DNA of 64,000 bases from an uncultured Lachnospiraceae bacterium (GCA_902778165.1 CACYWQ010000005.1:1-64000); one strand, 5' to 3'. Counted from the first letter of the stretch, positions 33,912 through 42,616 are shown. The notes: generated by a model from the letters alone, not told the origin. Program-made: numbers and translations.

Positions 33912-33937
33912 AAAGGGTGGCTTCGGCCACCCTTTAA
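33912..33937 (+). terminator. UUCG-loop terminator after the GHL10 gene
   Basis: A perfect 10-base-pair stem AAAGGGTGGC/GCCACCCTTT is capped by a TTCG tetraloop. Only the three T of the stem end form a T-tract. Confidence 0.85.
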
Positions 33938-33977
33938 CAATTCTACATCGCAAATACTACCCAATTCGGTGCAAATG

Positions 33978-33986
33978 TGGTATAAA
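33978..33986 (+). promoter_or_regulatory. Extended -10 promoter of the SRP RNA gene
   Basis: TGG followed by TATAAA (33981-33986) forms an extended -10; no good -35 is visible. Transcription would begin near 33993, just before the SRP RNA. Confidence 0.55.
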
Positions 33987-34002
33987 TAAAGTACTTTGTA
34001 AA

Positions 34003-34192
34003 TGATGAATCCTATGAGTAAGGGAGCTTATAGCTTCCCTCTGAGGGTCCGGGTCTTGCGCAATGGGACTCTACGAATCTGGTCAGGGCAGGAATGCAGC
34101 AGCCATAAGAAGAAATTCCCATGTGCCGTGAGGGTGCCTGGGCCGGTCTCGGAGGTATATTCTATATGTTGCCTTTCTCATAGGATTCAACT
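34003..34192 (+). ncRNA. ffs: Signal recognition particle RNA
   Basis: The S-domain core is present: GGTCAG (5' side) and AGCAGCC (3' side) flank a helix-8 hairpin GCA-GGAA-TGC with the GGAA tetraloop that binds Ffh. Downstream CCCATGTGCCG and GGGTGCCTGGGCC match the conserved 3' strand of Firmicute SRP RNAs. The ends pair perfectly over 12 bases (GAATCCTATGAG at 34007-34018 with CTCATAGGATTC at 34177-34188). An extra hairpin GGGAGC-TTATA-GCTTCCC follows the 5' arm, where Alu-type helices sit in Bacillus. Total length, about 186 bases, lies between the small E. coli and large Bacillus types. Confidence 0.85.
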
Positions 34193-34207
34193 ATATGGGA
34201 GAAGAAT

Positions 34208-37009
34208 ATGAAGTATACATTTGACTGGAAGGAATATGCACAGGTCGCAAGACAGATGGTCTCAGAGGGTGTGGTGCTTCTTAAGAATGACAATAAGGCA
34301 TTGCCAATAAGAAGTGGTGAGAAGGTATCCGTATTCGGTCGTATTCAGTTTGATTATTACAAAAGCGGCACGGGTTCAGGCGGTATGGTAAATGCTCCGT
34401 ATGTAATATCCATACTTGATGCCCTTAAGGAAGAGAAAGACGTTACCGTTAATGAGAGCCTTCTTAAGGTTTATGAAGAATGGATCAAGGAGCATCCCTT
34501 TGATGTCGGTGAAGGTTGGGCGAAGGAGCCTTTATCTCAGCTTGAGATGGAAGTTACGGCTGATCTGGCATCTAAAGCGGCCGCAGAATCAGACATAGCG
34601 CTTGTGATAATCGGCAGATCTGCAGGAGAAGACAGAGACAGTGAACCCGGTAAGGGTGCATATTTATTATCTGATGAAGAAGAGCAGATGCTTGGTGCTG
34701 TTACAAAGGCATTTAACAGGGTAGTCGTGCTTCTTAATGTGGGAAGCATCATAGATATGAAGTGGGTGGATAAGTACAATCCCGAGGCTGTTATGTATGT
34801 ATGGCAGGGCGGAATGGAAGGCGGACACGGTATTGCAGATGTGCTTACGGGCCGGGTATCTCCTTCGGGCAAACTGTCGGATACGATTGCATATGATATA
34901 GAAGATTATCCGTCTACAGCTAATTTCGGTTCTGAGACAAGCAATCACTACGAAGAAGATATATATGTCGGTTACAGATACTTTGAATCCGTTGCCAAGG
35001 ATAAGGTTATGTATCCATTCGGATTTGGTTTATCTTATACCACATTCTCACATGAATCGGCGTATTCGCTTACAGAGACCGGTGACGTTGTCATTAATAC
35101 GACTGTTACCAATACGGGAGACGTGCCGGGTAAGGACGTGGTTCAGGTCTATGTCGAAGCACCTCAGGGTAAGTTGGGCAAGCCCGCCAAGGTATTGGCA
35201 GGGTTTACTAAGACAGGTGAGATACCTGCGGGAGCAAGTGAGTCAGTCGCTGTGAGTTTTCCCTTAAAGAGCATCGCAAGTTTCGATGATTCCGGTGTAA
35301 CGGGACATAAGGATTGCTACGTGCTTGAAGCGGGTGAATATGTATTCTATGAAGGTAGCGATGTAAGAAGCAGCGACATTATAGGAAGCATGTCGCTTAA
35401 TGACACGGTTGTTACATTGCAGTGTTTGGATGCCTGCGCTCCGACTGAGGATTTGGAGCGAATGGTCATGAGTCTTTCTTCTGATGGTAAGCTTACTATG
35501 GCAAAAGAGAAGGCGCCTAAGCGTACTTATGACCTTGAGGAAAGAATAGCGTCGGCACGACCTGTCGACAGACCGTGTACAGGTGATAAGGGATATAAGT
35601 TCGCAGATTATATGCGCGGAGAAGTATCTCTTGATGACTATCTTGATCAGCTTACGGATGAAGATCTTATACATATGTCACGAGGCGAAGGAATGTGTTC
35701 ACCCAAGGTTACGCCCGGTGTGGCAGCGGCATTCGGAGGAGTAACGGATAGGCTTAACAAGGATTTCGGAATGCCTATTGCAGCATGCTCTGACGGACCT
35801 TCGGGTATTCGTATGGACTGCGGAACCGAGGCATTCTCGCTTCCAAGCGGTACACTTCAGGCTTGTTCTTACAATACGGAGCTGATAGAGAAGTTGTATG
35901 AGTTTGAAGGAATGGAGCTTAGGAAGAATAAGATAGATTCTTTGCTTGGTCCCGGACTTAACATACATCGTAATCCGCTTAACGGAAGGAATTTTGAATA
36001 CTATTCGGAAGATCCTTATCTTACTGGAGCATGTGCCGTGGCGGAGCTTGTTGGTTTACATAAGTATAACGTAACGGGTACATGTAAGCACTTTGCCACC
36101 AACAATCAGGAGTTCCACAGACATGACGTGGATGCCGTGATATCGGCAAGAGCGCTTAGAGAGATATATCTTAAGGCATTTGAGATGGCGGTTAAAGACG
36201 GCGGTGCATACTGCATCATGACAACTTACGGACCGCTTAACGGTATATATACTTCAAGTAATTATGATCTTGATACCACAATTCTAAGAGACGAGTGGGC
36301 ATTTGACGGTCTTGTCATGACAGACTGGTGGGCTAAGATCACATCGGATACGGATGCTGAGCCTTCTATCAAGAATACTACGGCCATGATTAGGGCACAG
36401 AATGATGTATATATGGTTACAGCAGATTCGGCCGGGAATGCCAATAAGGATGATTCGGAAGAAGGTCTGGCAGCAGGCAGGATATGCAGAGGACAGCTTC
36501 TTCGTAATGCCCGTAATATCTGCCATGTGCTTAAGCGTTCTGCTGTAGGCATAAGACTTGTAGAAGGTGATGATGAGATTACGGTAGTGAATGCTCCTAA
36601 GGGCGCAGATAAGAATACAAACTACATGCCTTATGTAGAGATTAAGGATCCCGTTACTATACTTGATACCACGAATCTTAAGACGGAAGCAGGCTCATAT
36701 AATCTCTATACAATGCATATACTGGTTCAGGGTATGTATGATTTAAGACTTCATATGAGATCTACGGGTTCGGATCTGTCACAGACTACCGTTAATATCA
36801 CGGAGAACAGCATGCTTAGGGGCTCTTTGACTCTTAAGGGATCTGACGGCGAGTGGTCTGAGCATACGGTTGAGATAGATGCAAGTTATCAGACGGATAA
36901 TTATCTGGCGATTCATTTTGCTCAGACGGGTATCGAAGTGGACAGAATAGAATTCGTCCTTAAGAAGAAACTTGATATGGGCGATAAGCGTGATGTGAGT
37001 TTCGTATAA
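34208..37009 (+). CDS. GH3 beta-glucosidase with swapped domain order
   Basis: A 933-residue cytosolic enzyme (no signal peptide) that hydrolyses beta-linked oligosaccharides. The family's C-terminal sandwich comes first (EGVVLLKNDNKALPI at residue 20, YPFGFGLSYTTF near 276), followed by the FnIII-like domain (GKDVVQVYVEAPQGKLGKPAKVLAGF, read in parts, near 315-340). The catalytic TIM barrel is last (GPSGIR, RNPLNGRNFEYYSEDP, KHFATNNQE, nucleophile D706 in MTDWWA). A beta-sandwich tail of about 130 residues ends it. This swapped order is known for Butyrivibrio and Ruminococcus beta-glucosidases. AAGAAT-type spacing precedes the ATG, which lies 15 bases after the SRP RNA. Confidence 0.9.
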   Translation: MKYTFDWKEYAQVARQMVSEGVVLLKNDNKALPIRSGEKVSVFGRIQFDYYKSGTGSGGMVNAPYVISILDALKEEKDVTVNESLLKVYEEWIKEHPFDVGEGWAKEPLSQLEMEVTADLASKAAAESDIALVIIGRSAGEDRDSEPGKGAYLLSDEEEQMLGAVTKAFNRVVVLLNVGSIIDMKWVDKYNPEAVMYVWQGGMEGGHGIADVLTGRVSPSGKLSDTIAYDIEDYPSTANFGSETSNHYEEDIYVGYRYFESVAKDKVMYPFGFGLSYTTFSHESAYSLTETGDVVINTTVTNTGDVPGKDVVQVYVEAPQGKLGKPAKVLAGFTKTGEIPAGASESVAVSFPLKSIASFDDSGVTGHKDCYVLEAGEYVFYEGSDVRSSDIIGSMSLNDTVVTLQCLDACAPTEDLERMVMSLSSDGKLTMAKEKAPKRTYDLEERIASARPVDRPCTGDKGYKFADYMRGEVSLDDYLDQLTDEDLIHMSRGEGMCSPKVTPGVAAAFGGVTDRLNKDFGMPIAACSDGPSGIRMDCGTEAFSLPSGTLQACSYNTELIEKLYEFEGMELRKNKIDSLLGPGLNIHRNPLNGRNFEYYSEDPYLTGACAVAELVGLHKYNVTGTCKHFATNNQEFHRHDVDAVISARALREIYLKAFEMAVKDGGAYCIMTTYGPLNGIYTSSNYDLDTTILRDEWAFDGLVMTDWWAKITSDTDAEPSIKNTTAMIRAQNDVYMVTADSAGNANKDDSEEGLAAGRICRGQLLRNARNICHVLKRSAVGIRLVEGDDEITVVNAPKGADKNTNYMPYVEIKDPVTILDTTNLKTEAGSYNLYTMHILVQGMYDLRLHMRSTGSDLSQTTVNITENSMLRGSLTLKGSDGEWSEHTVEIDASYQTDNYLAIHFAQTGIEVDRIEFVLKKKLDMGDKRDVSFV

Positions 37010-37033
37010 GTTTATTTATTTTATAAATATGTA

Positions 37034-37097
37034 TTGACAGGTAATTCTGTCGGGAGTATATTAAGTGTACTAGATGTTCTAGTACACTTATTTTTTT
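37034..37097 (+). promoter_or_regulatory. GntR operon promoter with perfect 12-base palindromic operator
   Basis: TTGACA (37034-37039), 17 bases, TATATT (37057-37062). Directly after the -10 lies a perfect inverted repeat AAGTGTACTAGA-TGT-TCTAGTACACTT (37063-37089), placed over the transcription start, typical of YtrA-type autoregulated operators. In RNA the same sequence is a hairpin followed by seven T (37091-37097), so it could also act as a terminator. Confidence 0.82.
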
Positions 37098-37124
37098 GTG
37101 TATATCAAAAAAGGGAGGTAAGGA

Positions 37125-37499
37125 ATGCTGATTACAATCGATTATCAGGATAAACGACCGATATACGAACAGATAACCGAGAAGATCAAGAACCTGATAG
37201 TGGTTGGCGTATTGACTGAGAATGACAAGATACCGTCAGTGCGAAATATGGCGATAGAGATGTCAATCAATCCCAATACGATTCAACGAGCGTATCAGGA
37301 GCTTGAGCGTGACGGATATATATATACGGTCAAGGGAAGAGGTAATTTCGTCTCACCGGTCACGGAGTGGAAAGAGGACAGACTAACGGACGGGCTTAAC
37401 AGATTCGGGGAATTGGCCGTTGAGTTATGTCAACTTGGTGCAACTAAAGAAACACTGTATAAGAGGGTAGACGAAGCATTGGTTAGTGAAAGGGGATAA
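37125..37499 (+). CDS. GntR-family regulator, YtrA subfamily
   Basis: A 124-residue repressor with an N-terminal winged helix: PIYEQITEKIKNLIVVGVL, KIPSVRNMAIEMSINPNTIQRAYQELERDG (parts), then VKGRGNFVS. The short C-terminus (about 45 residues) is typical of the YtrA group, which represses its own ABC-transporter operon. It binds presumably the 12-base palindrome 36 bases upstream. AGGGAGG precedes the ATG. Two ABC transporter genes follow. Confidence 0.92.
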   Translation: MLITIDYQDKRPIYEQITEKIKNLIVVGVLTENDKIPSVRNMAIEMSINPNTIQRAYQELERDGYIYTVKGRGNFVSPVTEWKEDRLTDGLNRFGELAVELCQLGATKETLYKRVDEALVSERG

Positions 37500-37513
37500 G
37501 AGAAGGTGACATT

Positions 37514-38416
37514 ATGATTGAGATAAGGAATCTTTCGAAGAAGTTTGATGACTTCTATGCTGTTAACGATATAACGGCCAATATTGAAGAAGGACATGTA
37601 TTTGGACTTGTGGGTACCAACGGTGCCGGTAAGAGTACGTTGCTTCGTATGATAGCGGGTGTACTTAAGCCTGCAGGTGGCAAGGTGCTTGTGGACGGAA
37701 GAGACGTATATGAGAATCCGGATGTGAAGAAAGAAATATTCTATATATCCGACGAGCAGCACTACTTCGCCAATTCCACACCCGAAGAGATGAAGAATTA
37801 CTATAAGGGAATCTATGAGAAATTCGATGAAGAGAGATTTAAGGACCTTATGAGTAAGTTCGGTCTCGGAGCAGACAGAAGGATCAACACATTCTCTAAA
37901 GGAATGAAGAAGCAGTTATCGGTTATCCTTGGTGTATGTTCGAATACCAAGTATCTTCTGTGTGATGAGACTTTCGACGGACTTGATCCTGTTATGAGAC
38001 AGGCTGTTAAGAAGATATTTATAGCAGAACTTGAGGACAGAGCGATGACACCTATCATAGCATCGCATAACTTAAGAGAACTTGAAGATATCTGCGATCA
38101 TGTGGGACTGTTACACCAGGGAGGAATACTATTCTCCAAGGATCTTGATGAGATGAAGCTTGGAATACACAGATTGCAGTGTGTATTTGAATCGGAAGCT
38201 GACAGAGATAACTTCCTTGCGGGAATGAATATCATGAGCAAAGAAGAGAGAGGTTCTCTGTATACACTGACAGTTCGCGGCAGCAGAGAGGAACTTGAGC
38301 AGGCATTATCTGAGACGCACACTGTTTTTGCGGAGGTATTGCCATTGTCGCTTGAAGAGATATTCATAAGTGAGACGGAGGTGGTCGGATATGACATCAA
38401 GAACATTATCGCTTAA
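37514..38416 (+). CDS. ABC transporter ATPase of the YtrA-type operon
   Basis: A 300-residue ATPase. Walker A GTNGAGKST, Q-loop region, Walker B YLLCDETFDGLDP and the H-loop SHN are present; the signature is FSKGMKKQL, a weaker LSGGQ-type loop common in this subfamily. A C-terminal extension of about 90 residues follows the ATPase core. It should energise the permease encoded next. It starts 14 bases after the GntR gene and overlaps the permease gene by 26 bases. Confidence 0.88.
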   Translation: MIEIRNLSKKFDDFYAVNDITANIEEGHVFGLVGTNGAGKSTLLRMIAGVLKPAGGKVLVDGRDVYENPDVKKEIFYISDEQHYFANSTPEEMKNYYKGIYEKFDEERFKDLMSKFGLGADRRINTFSKGMKKQLSVILGVCSNTKYLLCDETFDGLDPVMRQAVKKIFIAELEDRAMTPIIASHNLRELEDICDHVGLLHQGGILFSKDLDEMKLGIHRLQCVFESEADRDNFLAGMNIMSKEERGSLYTLTVRGSREELEQALSETHTVFAEVLPLSLEEIFISETEVVGYDIKNIIA

Positions 38417-40568
38417 TCTGCTTAAGGGTGAACTTAAGCGTAAAATATGGATGTACACACTGACATTGCTGGTATTCATAGCTCTGCAGCCCGGCAGTCT
38501 GCTTATGGATATAGACAGATATTTAATCTGGGGATTTAAGCCCGCACAAGTAGTAGCCAATATTAAATACAACTTAAGTATTGATAATTTAAGCCTGTAT
38601 TTCGTGGTAACGGCCATATTCTACGGATGCATAATATTCGGATACATGTTCTCACGTTCTAAGGTGGATATGTATCACAGCCTGCCGATTAAGAGGCAGC
38701 AGCAGTTTGCAGTGAGATTTATATCCGGAATCGTTCCGTTTGTGCTTATTGAACTGCTTACGGGACTGTTAGAGATTTTGGTAATAAGCATTAAGGGCTA
38801 TAACGGATTCGGTCTTGAGAAGATAATCATCAACACCGTGATATATTCGGTATTCATATTTGCCGTGAGTTTCTCTGTTACGATCATAGCACTGTCCATA
38901 ACAGGTAATTTGCTGGTTGCCATAATGGTATGCGGCGGCTTCATTATCGGAGAAGAATTCATAAATATGATCATCAGATGGTATAAGAGTTATTGTCTCC
39001 AGACCTATTCATACTACGGAGAGCCGGAGTTCTCATGGATAAGATTCATATTATCGCCAAGTATTTTGGGTGATTACTTAGGAACTACAATAGGAGAATA
39101 TCCCGGAAGATTTGTACTCTTAATTGCGGAAGCAGTTGTTGTAACTCTTATAGCTGTGTATCTGTATGTAATCAGACCATCTGAGAGTGCGGGTAAGGCT
39201 GTCTGCTATAAGGTACTTCAGCCGATTATCAGAATACCCGTAGTTATCGTAGCTGCACTTGCGGGAGGAATATATCTGGTATTTGTATCAGGAGAGTTCA
39301 TGACCGCAGGATGGTACTGGATGATATTTATTCTTGTCGGAGTAGTTACACATGTAATCTTAGAGATTGTGTTACAGCTTGACTTTAAGAAGGCATTTAA
39401 GCATTGGCCGCAACTTATAGTATCTCTTGCCGTTGCCGCATTCATAGCCTGCTTCTTCTTGTATGATATAGGCGGTTATGACAGATATATCCCTAATGAG
39501 AATAAGGTAAGCAACTATGCGATATCACTTGATACTATTGATTCGGATATGAGTTATTTTAAGATGAATGGGGAAGAGGTTGAATATGTCGACAAGGCAC
39601 GTTATATCTTAGACCAGATGCAATCAGATCAAAACGGCGCGGTAAGACAGCTTGCAGACCTCGGAGTGGCACAGATCGATCCGGAGCGCTCGGTATTTAA
39701 GAGAAATGCCAAGCAGCGTGAACTTAACAATCTAAGTTATGATGAATGGGCAGAGAAATACGGCATCGATCCTAATGAAAATAAGTTGTATTACACAATC
39801 GAATATAAGCTTAGAAGCGGTCGGGAAGTATATCGTACATATCAGGCCAATCTGTCGGAGGCATATGCTGCCGCAGAAGCTGTATATGACAGTAAGGCAT
39901 ACAGAGACGCAGCTTATCAGATAGATGAGATGATAGGCAAGGATCTGTTTAAGAAGATTGAACTTACAGATGCTACGTATGATGTCGTATGCGGTATCAC
40001 GGGAACAGAAGATATTGACGGACTGTTATCTGCTTACCAGAAGGATCTTGAAGCTATGAAACTTAAGGATATAGCTTACGACTATCCGTTGTACCAGATG
40101 GGTTCAACATCGAATCTCGAGCAGAATATGTATATGGACCTCACATACGGATACTATATATATCCGAGTTTTACCAATACGCTTACCTATTTAAAGAGTA
40201 AAGGTGTTGAGGTGGCTACGGAGAATGCCAAGCTTGATCCTAAACGTATAGAACATATAGATGTTGTTGATTACACTAAGCTTAATGAAAGAGGTGGTGC
40301 TCAGATTTATGAGGATATTAGTTATGAAGAGCCTGCCAGTGTAACTTACGAATCCGATAAGGATTACGAAGTGATTAAGGAGATATGCGATATAGCAATA
40401 CTTGACCATTTCGCATATGTTAACAGCATATTTAAGCCCTACGAAGATAACCTTGAAGTTAATCTGTATTATCAGACAGACAAGGGCTTTATCAATAACT
40501 ATTATGTACGAATTCCCAAGGGAAAGGTTCCGCCACGTATAACGGCCGACCTTCAGATGATGAACTAA
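38391..40568 (+). CDS. Large ABC transporter permease-like membrane protein
   Basis: A 725-residue protein with an N-terminal half of about ten membrane helices (KRKIWMYTLTLLVFIALQ, SFSVTIIALSITGNLLVAIM, FMTAGWYWMIFILVGVVTH) and a C-terminal extracytoplasmic half of about 330 residues that is acidic and Tyr-rich. This layout recurs in GntR-ABC operons of Lachnospiraceae; I recall it as DUF6449-type but cannot confirm. It is the membrane partner of the ATPase upstream. The substrate is unknown; YtrA-type systems respond to cell-wall-active compounds. ATG 38391 follows GGAGG (38377-38381). A terminator follows 17 bases after the stop. Confidence 0.75.
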   Translation: MTSRTLSLNLLKGELKRKIWMYTLTLLVFIALQPGSLLMDIDRYLIWGFKPAQVVANIKYNLSIDNLSLYFVVTAIFYGCIIFGYMFSRSKVDMYHSLPIKRQQQFAVRFISGIVPFVLIELLTGLLEILVISIKGYNGFGLEKIIINTVIYSVFIFAVSFSVTIIALSITGNLLVAIMVCGGFIIGEEFINMIIRWYKSYCLQTYSYYGEPEFSWIRFILSPSILGDYLGTTIGEYPGRFVLLIAEAVVVTLIAVYLYVIRPSESAGKAVCYKVLQPIIRIPVVIVAALAGGIYLVFVSGEFMTAGWYWMIFILVGVVTHVILEIVLQLDFKKAFKHWPQLIVSLAVAAFIACFFLYDIGGYDRYIPNENKVSNYAISLDTIDSDMSYFKMNGEEVEYVDKARYILDQMQSDQNGAVRQLADLGVAQIDPERSVFKRNAKQRELNNLSYDEWAEKYGIDPNENKLYYTIEYKLRSGREVYRTYQANLSEAYAAAEAVYDSKAYRDAAYQIDEMIGKDLFKKIELTDATYDVVCGITGTEDIDGLLSAYQKDLEAMKLKDIAYDYPLYQMGSTSNLEQNMYMDLTYGYYIYPSFTNTLTYLKSKGVEVATENAKLDPKRIEHIDVVDYTKLNERGGAQIYEDISYEEPASVTYESDKDYEVIKEICDIAILDHFAYVNSIFKPYEDNLEVNLYYQTDKGFINNYYVRIPKGKVPPRITADLQMMN

Positions 40569-40584
40569 ATCTGAATTAATTATA

Positions 40585-40615
40585 AACTCCGAAATTCAAA
40601 AGTTTCGGAGTTTTT
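40585..40615 (+). terminator. Terminator of the GntR-ABC operon
   Basis: A 10-base-pair stem AACTCCGAAA/TTTCGGAGTT with an eight-base loop ends in a T-tract. Confidence 0.88.
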
Positions 40616-40621
40616 AATTTG

Positions 40622-40647
40622 TTGACAATTATTCTCTGTGATATACT
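40622..40647 (+). promoter_or_regulatory. Promoter before the DUF4317 micro-ORF
   Basis: TTGACA at 40622-40627 is followed by an extended -10, TGA-TATACT (40639-40647). The hexamer spacing is short (14), so the extended -10 may dominate; TACTTA at 40644 gives 16. The layout resembles the TGG-TATCAT promoter before the intact DUF4317 gene (58736-58744). Confidence 0.55.
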
Positions 40648-40684
40648 TAATCTCAACGCATTTCTTAATGAGGGAGATAAAACA

Positions 40685-40732
40685 ATGAATAAGAAGGATG
40701 TAAATGTTAACGGTGTAAACACCAAGATGTAA
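40685..40732 (+). pseudogene. DUF4317 microfossil: 15-codon ORF made of the two ends of the gene
   Basis: The ATG at 40685 opens MNKKDVNVNGVNTKM and stops. The first six residues equal the start of the DUF4317 protein at 58769 (MNKKDV), and the last nine equal its end (NVNGVNTK, final Ile to Met). The junction is the shared valine codon GTA. The upstream bases also agree (CTTAATGA, GGA, CAATG/CTGATG). So a second DUF4317 copy appears to have lost about 1.2 kb in frame, leaving a promoter, ribosome binding site and fused ends. Whether the peptide is made or useful is unknown. The orphan 107-residue gene follows 16 bases later in the same transcript. Confidence 0.7.
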
Positions 40733-40748
40733 TCAGAAAGGACTAAAT

Positions 40749-41072
40749 ATGTATTCAGGAGTAAAGACATCCGGGATGTCCCCCATATCCCTAATGAAGG
40801 CATTATCTGACAACATGGGGATAAGCAATACGGATGATACCCTTTCTAAGGTTGATCATTCAACAGGGACATTATTCTGTGCAACAATTGAAGATGCATC
40901 AATGGACATGCTTCAGGATGCCATAGCAAATTTCGAGGCAGAAGCCAAGATATCCAAATCGCAGGCGGAAGCCGCAATTGTACCCGCAACTGCCAAGAAC
41001 TTTACTAAGAAGTCAACTTATGCATGGTTTGCCGCACAGGCAATCAAATACTATATGACTCATAAACAGTAA
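40749..41072 (+). CDS. Small orphan protein of unknown function
   Basis: A 107-residue soluble protein that I do not recognise. It reads as a Ser-rich N-terminus (SGVKTSGMSPISLMKAL), two likely helices (SMDMLQDAIANFEAEAKISK) and a C-terminal helix with aromatic residues (YAWFAAQAIKYYMT). No signal peptide, membrane helix or cysteine cluster is seen. AAAGGA precedes the ATG. It shares a transcript with the DUF4317 microfossil and is followed by a strong terminator, so it is a real transcription unit. Confidence 0.65.
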   Translation: MYSGVKTSGMSPISLMKALSDNMGISNTDDTLSKVDHSTGTLFCATIEDASMDMLQDAIANFEAEAKISKSQAEAAIVPATAKNFTKKSTYAWFAAQAIKYYMTHKQ

Positions 41073-41129
41073 TATTTCGTCCAATTAAGAAACGGTTAAG
41101 AATTACACAAGAGACATATTAAGACTTAT

Positions 41130-41175
41130 ATAAGTCCTTGCGATACATTAGTATCAGCAACGGACTTATTTTTTG
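41130..41175 (+). terminator. Terminator after the orphan gene
   Basis: A long stem with small bulges (ATAAGTCC and GGACTTAT outer; GATAC/GTATC inner, around ATTA) is followed by a T-run. It is a strong, two-part intrinsic terminator. Confidence 0.88.
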
Positions 41176-41242
41176 TTTCGTGAAAACAAATAAATCATGG
41201 GGGACATGATCAGGTCAATGCACGGAAAGAGAGGATAAAAAG

Positions 41243-42616
41243 ATGGAATTCATTAAGAACAGGAAGAAGATGATAGCCCTCGGAGCTACAATATTAGCTC
41301 TTGTCATCGGATTGGTATCAATAAGTGCTCATGCAGCATTAAGCGTAAGCTCATATACTGTTGCAAGAGGCAGCCTGTCAAGCGTAACAGAGCTTAACAG
41401 TACGATACAGACCAATGATACGGTTAAGTATTACTCACCGATAGACGGTGTAATCGGAACGATACTGGTTAAAGAAGGGGATTATGTTAATAAGGACGAT
41501 CTGTTGATTTCGTATAATGAAGCAGATATGGAATATCAACTCGCAATGGCTGATATAGATACAAGGACGGATCAGGGAAGTTATGATGAAGCACTTCAGT
41601 CAAGCAACAGAACTGCAGGACTGTACTCCCAGGCGGCAAACAGTCTTCCGGCTTTAGAACAGCAGATAGCGGCAACTCAGGTGTTGATTGCTCAGAATGA
41701 GATGGCATTGCTTGAAAGAAAAGCATCTCTTGCAGATGAAGGAGCAAAATTACAGGTATCTTTAATAGATTGGGCGGATGAACCTGATTCCGAAGAGTAT
41801 GAGAATCTTCAGAAACTTGTTCAGACTAATGCATATGAACAGCAGTATGCAAGCGATATTGTACAGATGCAGGAAGAACTTACATGTCTTAATATACAGC
41901 TTGGAAATTATCAGGCTAAGAAATCAGAGATGACATCACAGAAGATGGCAACATATTCAGGTGTATTAACACAGGGCGGTAAGGATCGAATAGAGGCTGT
42001 TAAGGAAGCCAATGATCTTGCCAACACACAGAGATTGGAAGATCTAAACTATGCCAAGGATGGAATTAAGGCCGATTTTGACGGTGTTGTAACCAAGATT
42101 AATACCGTTGAAGGTAACAATGTTACCAAAGGAGCGGAACTGGTCACACTTGAATCAACAGAAGATGTTGTTGTAAGAGCCAATGTGAATAAATATGACA
42201 TAGATATCATTGCCGAAGACCAGCCTGCAACAGTTAAGATAAGAGGAATTGATTATTCAGGCAGAGTGTCAAGAATTGAGAGAATGATGGATTCGGATAA
42301 GGGCACAGGAGTAGGAGTTGAGATTACGCTTGATGAACCCGATGAGAATATAATCCTTGGTCTTGAAGTTAAGTCACGTATCCAGACAGCCGCACTTGAC
42401 AATGTATTACAGATTCCGGTGGAAGCATATAATTCGGATGAAGAAGGCGATTACGTATTTGTTGTTAAGAATAAGAAGGCCGTTAAGACATTTGTAGAGG
42501 CAGGAGCCAAGAATGATGATATGATAGAGATATGTTCAGGTCTTAACGAAGGTGATGTGGTAGTTTGGAACGACTCAGTTATGTTAACCGATGGAATGGA
42601 TGTGAACGTCAAATAA
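41243..42616 (+). CDS. HlyD/RND-type membrane-fusion protein
   Basis: A 457-residue adaptor: an N-terminal membrane anchor (IALGATILALVIGLVSISAHA), a lipoyl-like half (YYSPIDGVIGTILVKEGDYVNKDDLLISY), a long coiled-coil hairpin rich in Gln/Ala (residues 95-265), the second lipoyl half (IKADFDGVVTKINTVEGNNVTKGAELVTLE), and a beta-barrel C-terminus (VQIPVEAYNSDEEGDYVFVVKNKKAVKTF, parts). Partner of the MacB-like ATPase and FtsX-type permease that follow, likely for peptide or lipid export. A small dyad ATCATG-GGGGA-CATGAT lies at 41194-41210. GAGAGGA precedes the ATG. Confidence 0.87.
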   Translation: MEFIKNRKKMIALGATILALVIGLVSISAHAALSVSSYTVARGSLSSVTELNSTIQTNDTVKYYSPIDGVIGTILVKEGDYVNKDDLLISYNEADMEYQLAMADIDTRTDQGSYDEALQSSNRTAGLYSQAANSLPALEQQIAATQVLIAQNEMALLERKASLADEGAKLQVSLIDWADEPDSEEYENLQKLVQTNAYEQQYASDIVQMQEELTCLNIQLGNYQAKKSEMTSQKMATYSGVLTQGGKDRIEAVKEANDLANTQRLEDLNYAKDGIKADFDGVVTKINTVEGNNVTKGAELVTLESTEDVVVRANVNKYDIDIIAEDQPATVKIRGIDYSGRVSRIERMMDSDKGTGVGVEITLDEPDENIILGLEVKSRIQTAALDNVLQIPVEAYNSDEEGDYVFVVKNKKAVKTFVEAGAKNDDMIEICSGLNEGDVVVWNDSVMLTDGMDVNVK

